A program made the translations under genes and the position numbers. From Streptomyces sp. AJS327 (lineage in GTDB: Bacteria > Actinomycetota > Actinomycetes > Streptomycetales > Streptomycetaceae): 64,000 bases of DNA. Location: the NCBI RefSeq assembly GCF_013450295.1, contig NZ_SKBR01000002.1:1636501-1700500 (forward strand). The letters are read 5' to 3'. Each line of letters begins with the position of its first letter. The stretch's first letter is position 1. The notes beneath the pieces are model-generated. The model was not told the origin of the DNA, ran no database searches, and worked only from the letters and a program-made list of their open reading frames with translations. This document shows positions 1 to 8,467 of this stretch, piece by piece.

Positions 1-1
1 C

Positions 2-2047
2 GCCCGCCGCCACGACCTGCCGGTGCGGCTGGCCTCCGGCTGGGAGCGCGACGACGACCGGATCCGCTACGTCCGGCAGTGGGTCACCACCGGCGACGAC
101 TCCGCCACCGTCACCTTCGACGCGGTGCGCGACCGGCTGTTCTTCCTGCGCCGCAGCGGCACCCTGGACCAGCTGCTCGGCCTGTTCGAGAAGGACGCCG
201 AACCGCGCTACCGGGACCTGGTCGGCTGGCTGCGCGACGAACACGACGCCACCCCCGAGCAGTGCGAGGCGTACGTGGCGGCGCTGCTCCAGCTCGGCAT
301 GGTCCGGGTGCCCTGTCTGGACACCGACGTGCACAGCGGCGATCCGCTGCGCGCCTTCCAGACCGCCCTGCGGGACCTCGCGCGCCCCTGGGCGGAGCGG
401 CTCGCCGACGCCCTCGACGGCCCCGCCCGGATCCTCGCCGACTTCCCCCGGGCCACCTCCGCCGAACGCGCCGCGCTGACCCGCGCCCTGCGGGCCGAAC
501 TCCGGGCGGCACAGGAACTGCTGGGCGCCGAGGACCCCACCCTCCCGCAGACCCTGCTGTACGAGGACGTCAGCGCGGGCCAGGGGCTGGGCTGCGAGCG
601 GCGCGTCTGGACCGGGCTCTCCGGCGGTGACCTGCGCGACGTCGAGCGGGTCCTGCCCGCCTTCGACCTGACGCTGCCCCAGCGCGTCACCTTCCGGGGG
701 TTCTTCGTCGCCCGGTACGGGAGCGGTGGCCGATGCGACGACCTCCTCGGCCTCGTCCACGACTTCCACGAGGACTTCTTCGACCAGTACCTCTCCTTCA
801 CCGGCGACCGGAAGCCGTTCGACGACCGGGGCGAGTACGTGCCGGAGGAGAACTGGCTGGGCCTGCCGGGCATCCGCGCCCTCGACTCCGCGCGCCGCAC
901 CTTCGTCTCGCGGATGCGCCGGGCCTGGGCGGAGCGCGGCGACGCGGAGGAGATCCACCTCGATCCGGGCGACCTGACCGCCGTGGCCGACGAACTCGCC
1001 CCGGTGGCCGGGGACTTCGCACCGCAGAGCCACCACGTGCAGCTGGCCGCCGGAGGCGGCCGGGACGGCGCTCCACTCGTCGTCCTCAACCGCTCCTACG
1101 GCGGACTGTCCTTCCCCTTCAGCCGCTTCACCCACGTCTACGACCAGCCAGCCCCGGAGGAGCAGCGGGAGCCGGTGGGACGCGCGGGAGAGTACTCCGC
1201 CGCGCTGCGCGCCACCGCCGAGCGGATCACCCCCGAGGGGGCCGTCCTCGCGGAGATCACCGGGGGAGCGGTCACCAGCAACCTCAACCTGCACAGCCCG
1301 CTCACCGAGTACGAGATCGTCTGCCCCGGCGAGTCCAGCACCGTCCCCGAGGACCGCCGCATCCACCTCGACGACCTGTACGTCGAACACGACGCGGAGG
1401 CGGACCGGCTGCGGCTCCGCTCGGCCCGCCTCGACCGCGAGGTGATCCCCGTCTACCTCGGCTACCTGGTGCCGCTCGCGCTGCCCGAGATCCCGCGCAC
1501 CCTGCTGCTGATGTCGCCCACCTCGATGGCGCCGCTGGAGGTCTGGGGCGGCGTCCCCGAGGGCCCGGAGACCGACGGCGTGACCTCGCGGCCCCGCGTG
1601 CGGTACGGCGACCTCGTGCTCAGCCGCCGCAGCTGGACCACCACCGCCGGGGCGCTGCCGACGCGCGGGCCCGGAGTCCCCGACCACGACTGGTTCCTGG
1701 GCTGGCAGCGCTGGCGCCGCGCGCACCGGCTGCCCGCCCAGGTCTTCGCCACCGTCTCCAGCGGACCCCGGGGCGCCGTCGGGGCCAAACCCCAGTTCGT
1801 GGACTTCGACAGCTACCTCTCGCTCAGCGCGCTGGAGGCGCTGCTCACCGGCCCCGGCGACCGCGTCGTCCTCCGCGAGCAGCTGCCCGGCCGGGACGGG
1901 CTGCACGTCCGCTCCGAACGCGGCGAGCACGTCGCCGAGCTGGCCGTGGAGACGTTCACCTCACCCGCCCTCGCCGGGCCCCCGGCGCCCACGGCGCCCG
2001 ACACCCCCCACCGACCGACGGAGGCCGCCCCGACATGCCAGAGCTGA
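2..2047 (+). CDS. Lantibiotic-type dehydratase, glutamylation domain (5' end outside window)
   Basis: The frame is open from base 2, so the true start lies upstream; about 680 residues are visible, of roughly 800-900 expected. The sequence matches the LanB/TbtB glutamylation fold (PF04738 type), which uses glutamyl-tRNA to glutamylate Ser/Thr of a precursor peptide. Typical stretches include the FRGFFVARYG segment, the GEYSAALRA region and the NLNLHSPLTEYEI segment. There is no elimination domain at the C-terminus; that role sits in the next gene, whose ATG overlaps this stop by 13 nt. This split arrangement is usual for thiopeptides and goadsporin-type peptides. Family confident; exact product inferred from context. 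Confidence 0.88.
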   Translation, partial: ARRHDLPVRLASGWERDDDRIRYVRQWVTTGDDSATVTFDAVRDRLFFLRRSGTLDQLLGLFEKDAEPRYRDLVGWLRDEHDATPEQCEAYVAALLQLGMVRVPCLDTDVHSGDPLRAFQTALRDLARPWAERLADALDGPARILADFPRATSAERAALTRALRAELRAAQELLGAEDPTLPQTLLYEDVSAGQGLGCERRVWTGLSGGDLRDVERVLPAFDLTLPQRVTFRGFFVARYGSGGRCDDLLGLVHDFHEDFFDQYLSFTGDRKPFDDRGEYVPEENWLGLPGIRALDSARRTFVSRMRRAWAERGDAEEIHLDPGDLTAVADELAPVAGDFAPQSHHVQLAAGGGRDGAPLVVLNRSYGGLSFPFSRFTHVYDQPAPEEQREPVGRAGEYSAALRATAERITPEGAVLAEITGGAVTSNLNLHSPLTEYEIVCPGESSTVPEDRRIHLDDLYVEHDAEADRLRLRSARLDREVIPVYLGYLVPLALPEIPRTLLLMSPTSMAPLEVWGGVPEGPETDGVTSRPRVRYGDLVLSRRSWTTTAGALPTRGPGVPDHDWFLGWQRWRRAHRLPAQVFATVSSGPRGAVGAKPQFVDFDSYLSLSALEALLTGPGDRVVLREQLPGRDGLHVRSERGEHVAELAVETFTSPALAGPPAPTAPDTPHRPTEAAPTCQS

Positions 2048-3147
2048 CCCCCTCCGCGCCACCCGCCAGCCCCGGCTCCCGGGGTGAGCCGGGGGAGTGG
2101 CAGGCCCTCCACGTCTTCTACGCCGCCAACCCCCAGCCACTGCTGGTCCAGTGCGTCCGGCCGCTGATCGCCGAACTCACCGCGGACGGACTGCTGGCCG
2201 GCCACTTCTTCATCAACTACTGGCTGGAGGGCCCACACGTCCGGCTGCGCCTCAAACCCGCCGACGCCGCCGCGGCCGACGAGGTGCGCTGCCGCGCCGA
2301 GGAGGCCGTCGGCCACTTCCTGCGCGTCCGCCCGGCGCTCTACCAGGTCGACTCCGGCTTCCTCAACGAGTTCTACAACACCCTCTTCGAGATCGAGTTC
2401 CCCGAGAACGACCGGGGCGCCTTCCTCGACGGCGAGGGGCGGATGAACCTCCGCCCCAACAACTCCTTCTCCCGCGAGCCCTACGAGCCGGAGTACGGCA
2501 AGTACGGCGGCCCCGCCGGAATCGCCCTCGCCGAGTGGCACTTCGCCCACTCCAGCGACCTCGTCATGGACGCCTTCCGCACCATGAACCTCCACCTGCG
2601 CACGGTGCTGCTCGGCACCTCGGCGCAGCTGATGATGGTGATGGCCGGATGCTTCCTGCCCGACCGCGAGGAACTGGGCGCCTACCTGAACCGCTACTAC
2701 GAGTTCTGGCACAACGCGTTCCCCGGCACCGGCTTCATCGGCTCCAGGGAGTACGACCGGAACTACGCCGAACTCGCCCCCGGCCTCGGCAGGCGCTTCA
2801 CCGCCATCCGGCACGCGGTGCGCGACGGCGAACTCGACCGGCTCCCCGCCTTCCTGCGCGGCTGGGCCCGGCACTGCCTCGAACTGCGCGACCACGCCGA
2901 GCGGCTGGCCGTCGACGGCGAGCTGGTCTTCCGCTCCTGGGACGGCAGCCGCGACGAGCGGGTCAGCGACCCCGCCGTCGCCCTGCCCCTGCTCCTCTCG
3001 CCGTACATGCACATGACGAATAACCGGCTGCACGTCACCATCCGCGACGAGGCGTACCTCTCGCACGTGCTCGGCCGGGTGCTGCGCGAGGACCCGGCGG
3101 CCCCCTCCGGCGACCCGGCCACCCCACCCACACCGGCGGCACCATGA
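2035..3147 (+). CDS. Thiopeptide-type bacteriocin biosynthesis protein (PF14028; elimination or cycloaddition enzyme)
   Basis: 370 aa. Start is the ATG inside the end of the dehydratase gene, giving translational coupling. It resembles the stand-alone C-terminal domain of LanB proteins: an N-terminal FYAANPQPLLVQCVRPLI segment, then FINYWLEGPHVRLRLK, like the conserved basic motif of elimination domains, and a C-terminal MTNNRLHV stretch. In thiopeptide pathways such proteins either remove glutamate to give dehydroalanine/dehydrobutyrine (TbtC type, about 300 aa) or perform the formal [4+2] cycloaddition that makes the pyridine (TbtD type, about 360 aa). The length fits the latter, but sequence alone does not decide, and a second copy could lie left of the window. 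Confidence 0.82.
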   Translation: MPELTPSAPPASPGSRGEPGEWQALHVFYAANPQPLLVQCVRPLIAELTADGLLAGHFFINYWLEGPHVRLRLKPADAAAADEVRCRAEEAVGHFLRVRPALYQVDSGFLNEFYNTLFEIEFPENDRGAFLDGEGRMNLRPNNSFSREPYEPEYGKYGGPAGIALAEWHFAHSSDLVMDAFRTMNLHLRTVLLGTSAQLMMVMAGCFLPDREELGAYLNRYYEFWHNAFPGTGFIGSREYDRNYAELAPGLGRRFTAIRHAVRDGELDRLPAFLRGWARHCLELRDHAERLAVDGELVFRSWDGSRDERVSDPAVALPLLLSPYMHMTNNRLHVTIRDEAYLSHVLGRVLREDPAAPSGDPATPPTPAAP

Positions 3148-4259
3148 CCCCCGGCTCCGGCGAACTCCTCGCCCATCGCCCGGCGTTGCGCCCCGGCGTG
3201 CTGCTGAGCCCCGCCATGCTGCGGGGCCCGGCCACCGTGCACCTGGTGAAGGGCCCGGACGGCGGTGCCTTCGAGGTCGGCCCGAAGGAGCACTTCCTGA
3301 TCTCCCGGCTCGACGGGCACCGCAGCCTGGGGGAGATCGGCGAGGAGTACGCCGGGACGTTCGGCAAACGCCTCGCCGCCCCCCACTGGCAGCGGCTGCT
3401 GGGACTCCTCGGCGCCCGGCGGCTGCTCGCCGGGGACCCACGCCCCGCCCCCGAGGAGCCACCCACCCCCCGCACCGGGCCACTCAGCGGAACCGCGCTG
3501 CGCGGCAGCGTCCGGCTGGTCGCCGACGCCGACGCCACCACCGCCCGGCTGCACCGGCTGCTGCGCCCCGCGCTGCGCCCGGCGCCGCTCATCCCGCTGA
3601 CCGCCGGGCTGCTGCTGATGGAGGGGTGGCTCGCCACCCGGCTGCCCGAACTCGCCCGGGACACCTGGTGGGCCTTCCAGCAGCCCGTCGTGCTGCTGGC
3701 CGTCTGCACACTGCTCTGGCTCAGTACCGCGCTGCACGAGCTGGCGCACGGCGTGACCGCCCGGCACCACGGCGGGACCGTCACCGAGATCGGGCTGCGC
3801 TGGCGGCTGCCGGTCGCCGTCATGTACTGCACCGTCGGCAACTACCCCTACCTGCGCGGACGCTGGCGGCAGCTGGCGGTCGCGGGTGCCGGGGCCTACG
3901 CCAACCTCCTCTTCCTGCTGCCGTTCCTGGCCTGGTGGGCGGCGCTGCCCGACGGCGACCCGACCCGCCGCGCGCTCTCCGCGCTGCTGCTGCTCGGCAG
4001 CGCGCAGGCACTCGTCAACCTGGTGCCGTTGCCCCCGCTGGACGGCTACACGATGCTGGGCCACGCCCTCCGTGTCCTCCACCTCGGTCCGGAGAGCGGG
4101 CGCTACCTGCGTCTGCGGTTCACCGACCGCGCCGCGGCCGCCGCCTACCCCCGGCGGGCGCGCGCCGTCTACCTCGGCTACGCCCTCGGGTCGGTGCTGC
4201 TCGTCGTGGTCCTGCTGACCGCCCTGACCGTCGGGCTCGTCCTGGGCCTGCGCACCTGA
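3144..4259 (+). CDS. PqqD-like/M50-family membrane zinc metallopeptidase
   Basis: 371 aa; the start overlaps the previous stop (ATGA). Residues about 20-95 resemble a PqqD-like winged helix (VHLVKGPDGGAFEVGPKEHFLISRLDG), a fold often used to bind leader peptides. The rest is hydrophobic with about five membrane segments. An HELAH zinc motif lies at H198-H202 and a PLPPLDG motif around D300, the two conserved signatures of site-2-protease-like M50 enzymes (YydH type in peptide clusters). It probably cuts the leader or helps export of the modified peptide. Role inferred from position between modification and export genes. Confidence 0.8.
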   Translation: MTPGSGELLAHRPALRPGVLLSPAMLRGPATVHLVKGPDGGAFEVGPKEHFLISRLDGHRSLGEIGEEYAGTFGKRLAAPHWQRLLGLLGARRLLAGDPRPAPEEPPTPRTGPLSGTALRGSVRLVADADATTARLHRLLRPALRPAPLIPLTAGLLLMEGWLATRLPELARDTWWAFQQPVVLLAVCTLLWLSTALHELAHGVTARHHGGTVTEIGLRWRLPVAVMYCTVGNYPYLRGRWRQLAVAGAGAYANLLFLLPFLAWWAALPDGDPTRRALSALLLLGSAQALVNLVPLPPLDGYTMLGHALRVLHLGPESGRYLRLRFTDRAAAAAYPRRARAVYLGYALGSVLLVVVLLTALTVGLVLGLRT

Positions 4260-4356
4260 CGACCCGCCCCGTACCCACCCGGCCCCCGCCACCGTCCACC
4301 GACCCCGTGACCCGCCAGCCCACCCACCCCCGAGAGCGGAAGAGGCACCCCACCCC

Positions 4357-5325
4357 ATGAGCGAGGCCAGCACCATGGCGTCCGCCCCGAACGAGGCGGC
4401 CACCGGCACGGCCGTGGCCGTCGAGGACGTACGCAAGCGATACGGCGACCGCCACGCGGTCAACGGAGTGTCGTTCCGGGTCCAACGCGGGGAGTTCTTC
4501 GGGCTCCTCGGGCCCAACGGCGCCGGGAAGACCACCCTCGTCGAGATCATGGAGGGGCTGCGCCAGGCGGACTCGGGGACCGTCTCGGTCCTCGGCCAGT
4601 CCCCGTGGCCCCGGAACGTGGCGCTGCTGCCACGGCTCGGCGTACAGACCCAGTCCTCCGCCTTCTTCGTCCGCCAGACCGCGCGCGAGCACCTGCGCAC
4701 GGTCGCCGCCCTCTACGGCGCCACCCGGCGGGACGCCGACCGCGTCCTGGAGACCGTCGGGCTCACCGAGCAGCGCGACGTCCTCGTCGAGAACCTCTCC
4801 GGGGGCCAGCGCCAGCGCCTCGCCATCTCCTCCGCCCTCGTCCACGGCCCCGAACTGATCTTCCTGGACGAGCCGACCGCCGCGCTCGACCCGCAGGCCC
4901 GCCGCGACCTGTGGAAGCTGCTGCGCGACCTCAAGGGCCAGGGTCGCACCATCGTCTACACCACCCACCACCTCGACGAGGCCGAGGCGCTCTGCGACCG
5001 GGTCGCGATCCTCGTCGAGGGGGAGGTCGCCGCCCTCGACTCCCCGCACCAGCTGGTGAGCGCCGCCGGGGTACCGACCCGGCTGCTCGTCCCCGCCGAC
5101 CGCCTCGGCCGGGAGGAGGCGGCGGCGCTCCCCGGCGTCGACCGGGTCACCGAGCAGGGCGGCTCCCTCGTCCTGGAGACGGCGGTCTCCGGGCAGGTGC
5201 TCCAGACCGTCGACGGGCTCATCGGCCTCGACGGGGTACGCACCCGCACCGCCACCCTGGAGGACGTCTACCTCCAACTCACCGACACCCCCCACCCCGG
5301 CGACACCACGGAGCACCACCCATGA
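4357..5325 (+). CDS. ABC transporter ATP-binding protein (RiPP export/immunity)
   Basis: 322 aa. Canonical nucleotide-binding domain: Walker A GPNGAGKTT, signature LSGGQRQR, Walker B LIFLDEP, and H-loop TTHHLDEAE. The C-terminal 90 residues resemble the DrrA/CcmA-type extension of drug exporters. It pairs with the overlapping permease downstream. ATG 4357 is used; ATG 4375 is a possible alternative. The gene is separated from the metallopeptidase by 97 nt without an obvious terminator, so it is probably co-transcribed. Likely role: export of, or self-protection against, the peptide. Confidence 0.9.
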   Translation: MSEASTMASAPNEAATGTAVAVEDVRKRYGDRHAVNGVSFRVQRGEFFGLLGPNGAGKTTLVEIMEGLRQADSGTVSVLGQSPWPRNVALLPRLGVQTQSSAFFVRQTAREHLRTVAALYGATRRDADRVLETVGLTEQRDVLVENLSGGQRQRLAISSALVHGPELIFLDEPTAALDPQARRDLWKLLRDLKGQGRTIVYTTHHLDEAEALCDRVAILVEGEVAALDSPHQLVSAAGVPTRLLVPADRLGREEAAALPGVDRVTEQGGSLVLETAVSGQVLQTVDGLIGLDGVRTRTATLEDVYLQLTDTPHPGDTTEHHP

Positions 5326-6077
5326 GCGCGTACACGGCACTGACCGGCGCCGGATACCGGGCGCAGGTCCGGGACAAGGCGACCCTCTTCTTCACCTTCG
5401 CCTTCCCGCTGCTCTTCCTCGTCGTCTTCGGGCTTATCTTCCGCGGCCAGGACGTCGAGGAGACCGGGCGGCCCTACATCTCCTACATCGCCCCCGGCGT
5501 GCTGTCCTGGGGCGTGGCCAACGCCGCCGTCTTCGGCGTCGCCTTCACCCTCATGCAGTGGCGCCGCGACGACCTGCTGCGGCTGATCCGGATGACGCCC
5601 ACCCGGCTGCCCTCCGTGCTCGGCTCCCGCTACGTCCTCGCCCTCGCCGTCGGTGTGGCCCAGTCGGTGATGTTCGTCGCGGTGGCGATGCTCCCGCTGT
5701 TCGGCCTGCGGCTGGACGCCCGGTGGCCGCTGGCGCTGCCCCTGCTGGTGCTCGGCATCACCGCGTTCCTCACCATCGGCGTCGTCATCGGCTCCCACGC
5801 GAACACGCCCGAGGCGGTAGCCGCCATCGCCAACTTCCTCATGGTGCCGATGGCGTTCCTCTCCGGCTCGTTCCTGCCGCTCGACATGATGCCGTCCTGG
5901 CTCCAGACCCTCTCCCGGGTCCTGCCGCTGCGCTACCTCAACGACGCCATGTCCGCCGCCCTCACCGGCCGCGGCGACTTCGGCGACATCGCCCTCGGCT
6001 GCGGCGGACTCCTCGTGTTCACCGCCGTGTTCGGTGCCATCGCGCTGCGGACGTTCCGCTGGAGCAACTCGACATGA
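5322..6077 (+). CDS. ABC-2 type transporter permease
   Basis: 251 aa with six predicted membrane spans and the ABC-2 fold; the stretch MVPMAFLSGSFLPLDMMPSWLQTLSRVLPLRYLNDA is the conserved end region of this family (written here only as family evidence). ATG overlaps the ATPase stop (ATGA), and its own stop overlaps the YcaO start (ATGA), so all three are translationally coupled. It forms the membrane half of the exporter encoded at 4357. Substrate inferred from the cluster. Confidence 0.88.
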   Translation: MSAYTALTGAGYRAQVRDKATLFFTFAFPLLFLVVFGLIFRGQDVEETGRPYISYIAPGVLSWGVANAAVFGVAFTLMQWRRDDLLRLIRMTPTRLPSVLGSRYVLALAVGVAQSVMFVAVAMLPLFGLRLDARWPLALPLLVLGITAFLTIGVVIGSHANTPEAVAAIANFLMVPMAFLSGSFLPLDMMPSWLQTLSRVLPLRYLNDAMSAALTGRGDFGDIALGCGGLLVFTAVFGAIALRTFRWSNST

Positions 6078-8026
6078 CGACCACCGCGACCGGCGCGCCG
6101 CCGGACGGCGCGCCCCTGGAAGCCGCGCGCGAGCAGCTCCAGCGGGACCTCGCCCGGCGGCTCGCCCCCGCCCCCGCCCCCACGGTGGTCCCGCTCGGCG
6201 CGGGCGACACCCTCCGCTCCGGCGACCGCGACCCGTACGCCGCGACCCGGCCCGCCGCCACCGTCCATCTCACCGCGCGGGCCGTGCTGTTCGGCCCCTG
6301 GGGCGGCGACGGCACCAGCCCGGCCTGCGGCCGCTGCCTGGGCATGCGCTGGCAGCGGCTGCGCAGCCGCACCGAGCGGGACGCCCTGGAGACCGGGTCC
6401 CGCACCACCGCCGCCGGACCCTGGCCGCTCCTCACCCCGCACGTCCTCGACGCGGTCCACGCCCTGTACACCGCCGTCCGCTCGGGCACCCCTCGCCCGC
6501 CCGCCCCCGGCGCGGCGGACCGGGCGCTGCCCCAGGTCTCCCAACTCGACCTCGCCACCCTGACGGTGCGCACCCACCCGCTGCTACCCGAACCGCTCTG
6601 CCCCCACGGCGCTCCGCCACCCGGCGCGGACCCCGGCCCGGGCGCGCCGCTCACCCTGGAGAGCCGGACGAAACCCGACCCCGGCGTGTACCGCACCCGG
6701 CCCGCCTCCGCCTACCCGATGCCGACCCAGGCGCTCGCCAACCCCGTCACCGGGGCGCTCGGCGCGGGCACCTGGCTCAACGTCACCTCGCCCACCACCG
6801 CCCCGGTCGCCGGCACCGTCTTCATGCGCGGCTACGCCGGTCTCACCGACGTCACCTGGAGCGGGCAGGCCAACAGCTTCAGCGCCAGCCGCCAACTGGC
6901 CTACCTGGAGGGGCTGGAGCGGTACGCCGGAACCCACCGGCGGACCGGCGCCGCCCCGGTGACCGCCCCCTACCACCAGGTCAGGGACGAGGCGCTGAAC
7001 CCCGCCGACTGCGGCTTCTACGCCCCCGCGACCTACCGGGACGACCCGCTGGTCAGCCCCTTCGACCCGGACCGGCCGATCCCCTGGGTGTGGGGCTACT
7101 CGCTGCGGGACGAGCGGCCGATCCTGGTCCCCACCCGCCTCGTGCACTACAGCGCGGGCCTCGCCGCCGACAACTTCGTCTTCGAGTGCTCCAACGGCTG
7201 CGCGACCGGCGGCTCCCTGGAGGAGGCGGTCCTCGGCGGCCTCCTCGAACTCGTCGAGCGCGACGCCTTCCTGGTGGCCTGGTACGGGGCCACGCCGCTC
7301 ACCGAGATCGACCTCGGCACGGTCGGGGACCGCACCGTCCGCACCATGATCGACCGGGCCGCGCTGCACGGATACGCCGTGCGCGCCTACGACAACCGGA
7401 TCGACCTGGACGTCCCCGTGGTCACCGGCCTGGCCGTACGGCGCGACGGCGGCCCCGGCACCTTCTCCTTCGGCGCGGGCGCCAGCCTCGACCCGGCGGC
7501 GGCCCTGGAGGACGCCCTCTCCGAGGTGCTCACCTACATCCCGCACCTGCCCCGGCAGGTCGCCGAACGCCGGGCCGAACTGGAGGCCATGGCCGACGAC
7601 TTCGGGAAGGTGCTGCATCTCAAGGACCACGCCCAGCTCTACGGCCTGCCCCGGATGGCCCGGTACGTGCGCTCCTACCTGGAACCCGCCGCCCACCGCC
7701 CCGCCGACGAGATCTACCGCTCCTGGGAGGAGGGCGCCCGCCCCCGCACCCGCGACCTGCGGGACGACGTGACCCACGTGCGCGACGCGCTCGTCCGCGC
7801 GGGGCACGACGTGGTGGTCGTCGACCAGACCACCCCCGAACAGCGGCGGATCGGGCTGCGCACCGTCGCCACGCTCGCCCCCGGACTGCTGCCCATCGAC
7901 TTCGGCTGGTCCCGGCAGCGGGCACCGCTCATGCCCCGGCTGCGGACCGCGGCCCACCGGGCGGGGCTGCGCGCCAGCGCCCTGACGGAGGCGGAGATCC
8001 ACCGCGTCCCCCACCCCTTCCCCTGA
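6074..8026 (+). CDS. TOMM/thiopeptide YcaO cyclodehydratase with N-terminal zinc-ribbon-like partner domain
   Basis: 650 aa. The first ~200 residues carry C85xxC88 and C176 with a CPHG sequence, like the degenerate E1-like/zinc portion of TOMM cyclodehydratase partners. From about residue 205 it is a YcaO domain. The ATP/Mg-binding ExxER motif is E279-E282-R283, followed by the SNGCATGGSLEEAVLGGLLE segment. It ends in PHPFP, the PxPxP tail typical of azoline-forming YcaO proteins. It should convert Cys (and possibly Ser/Thr) of the precursor into thiazolines/oxazolines with ATP. No azoline dehydrogenase is visible in the window; it may lie further left. Last gene of the plus-strand operon. 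Confidence 0.9.
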   Translation: MTTTATGAPPDGAPLEAAREQLQRDLARRLAPAPAPTVVPLGAGDTLRSGDRDPYAATRPAATVHLTARAVLFGPWGGDGTSPACGRCLGMRWQRLRSRTERDALETGSRTTAAGPWPLLTPHVLDAVHALYTAVRSGTPRPPAPGAADRALPQVSQLDLATLTVRTHPLLPEPLCPHGAPPPGADPGPGAPLTLESRTKPDPGVYRTRPASAYPMPTQALANPVTGALGAGTWLNVTSPTTAPVAGTVFMRGYAGLTDVTWSGQANSFSASRQLAYLEGLERYAGTHRRTGAAPVTAPYHQVRDEALNPADCGFYAPATYRDDPLVSPFDPDRPIPWVWGYSLRDERPILVPTRLVHYSAGLAADNFVFECSNGCATGGSLEEAVLGGLLELVERDAFLVAWYGATPLTEIDLGTVGDRTVRTMIDRAALHGYAVRAYDNRIDLDVPVVTGLAVRRDGGPGTFSFGAGASLDPAAALEDALSEVLTYIPHLPRQVAERRAELEAMADDFGKVLHLKDHAQLYGLPRMARYVRSYLEPAAHRPADEIYRSWEEGARPRTRDLRDDVTHVRDALVRAGHDVVVVDQTTPEQRRIGLRTVATLAPGLLPIDFGWSRQRAPLMPRLRTAAHRAGLRASALTEAEIHRVPHPFP

Positions 8027-8035
8027 GCGCCCCCG

Positions 8036-8059
8036 CCGCCCGGCCACCGGGCCGGGCGG
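8036..8059 (+). terminator. Hairpin after the YcaO gene
   Basis: Ten-bp perfect stem CCGCCCGGCC/GGCCGGGCGG with a 4-nt loop begins 10 nt after the YcaO stop. GC-rich hairpin without a T-run, as usual for Streptomyces. Confidence 0.55.
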
Positions 8060-8076
8060 GCCGGGGCGTACCGAAA

Positions 8077-8113
8077 CGGGCGGCACCGCGCGGAAGTCCG
8101 CGGATGCCGCCCG
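8077..8113 (-). terminator. Hairpin after the precursor peptide gene
   Basis: CGGGCGGCA pairs with TGCCGCCCG, and an inner CCGCG pairs with CGCGG past a one-base bulge. It begins 19 nt beyond the stop of the minus-strand precursor gene and would isolate it from the convergent operon. Confidence 0.55.
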
Positions 8114-8131
8114 CCGGTGCGCGCCGGTGGA

Positions 8132-8308
8132 TCAGGCGCTACACGAGGTGGTGCTCGTGGTCGAGGAGCAGGTCGAGGTCGAGCTGCAGCTCGTGGAACC
8201 GGCGAGCACGACCTCGCTGGCGTCCGAGTAGTCCGAGATCTCGAAGGTCTCCGACTCCAGCTCCATGATCTCGTCGGCCAGGGAGGCGAGGGTGCTCTTG
8301 TCAGCCAT
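8132..8308 (-). CDS. Thiazolylpeptide-type (thiopeptide-like) precursor peptide
   Basis: 58 aa, read on the minus strand with AGGAG five bases before the ATG. The leader is acidic (ADEIMELESETFEISDYSDA region, residues 11-30), as in thiopeptide and TOMM leaders. After G37 the tail is only Ser, Thr and Cys plus a final Ala: 10 Ser, 7 Thr, 3 Cys (C41, C47, C56). The core probably begins at S38 or S40; the SCSSTSTCSSTTSTTSCSA end starts at S40. It sits next to, and convergent with, a split dehydratase/YcaO operon that would act on exactly these residues. If S40 is core residue 1, S49 or S52 could be the second serine of a 26- or 35-membered macrocycle; that is inference. Confidence 0.85.
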   Translation of the reverse strand: MADKSTLASLADEIMELESETFEISDYSDASEVVLAGSTSCSSTSTCSSTTSTTSCSA

Positions 8309-8401
8309 GGTGACTCCTAGGGGTCAGGTAGAGGTCAGGACGGTGGCCACCGAGGGGATGTCGGCGACCCGTACCGTGCACCGCCATTGGAGCCGACGCC
8401 A

Positions 8402-8446
8402 CTGCCAGATCGGCAGGTCCCTCACTGACCGCTCCCGTCAGCGGTC
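8402..8446. promoter_or_regulatory. Two inverted repeats in the divergent precursor/M20 promoter region
   Basis: Between the precursor (minus) and the amidohydrolase (plus) lie CTGCC-N5-GGCAG at 8402-8416 and GACCGCT-N6-AGCGGTC at 8427-8446. Both are perfect in their arms. They may be operators for one or both genes; no binding protein can be assigned. Confidence 0.35.
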
Positions 8447-8467
8447 TGTATGCGGGGGGCCGCGGGG

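Noticed and set aside
1813..4700. Long minus-strand frames opposite the RiPP genes
   Set aside because: Low-complexity Gly/Arg/Val-rich translations without domains; the plus-strand genes carry clear families.
8117..8320. Plus-strand 67-aa ORF over the precursor gene
   Set aside because: Gly/Arg-rich shadow; the minus-strand reading has a ribosome-binding site and a meaningful leader/core layout.
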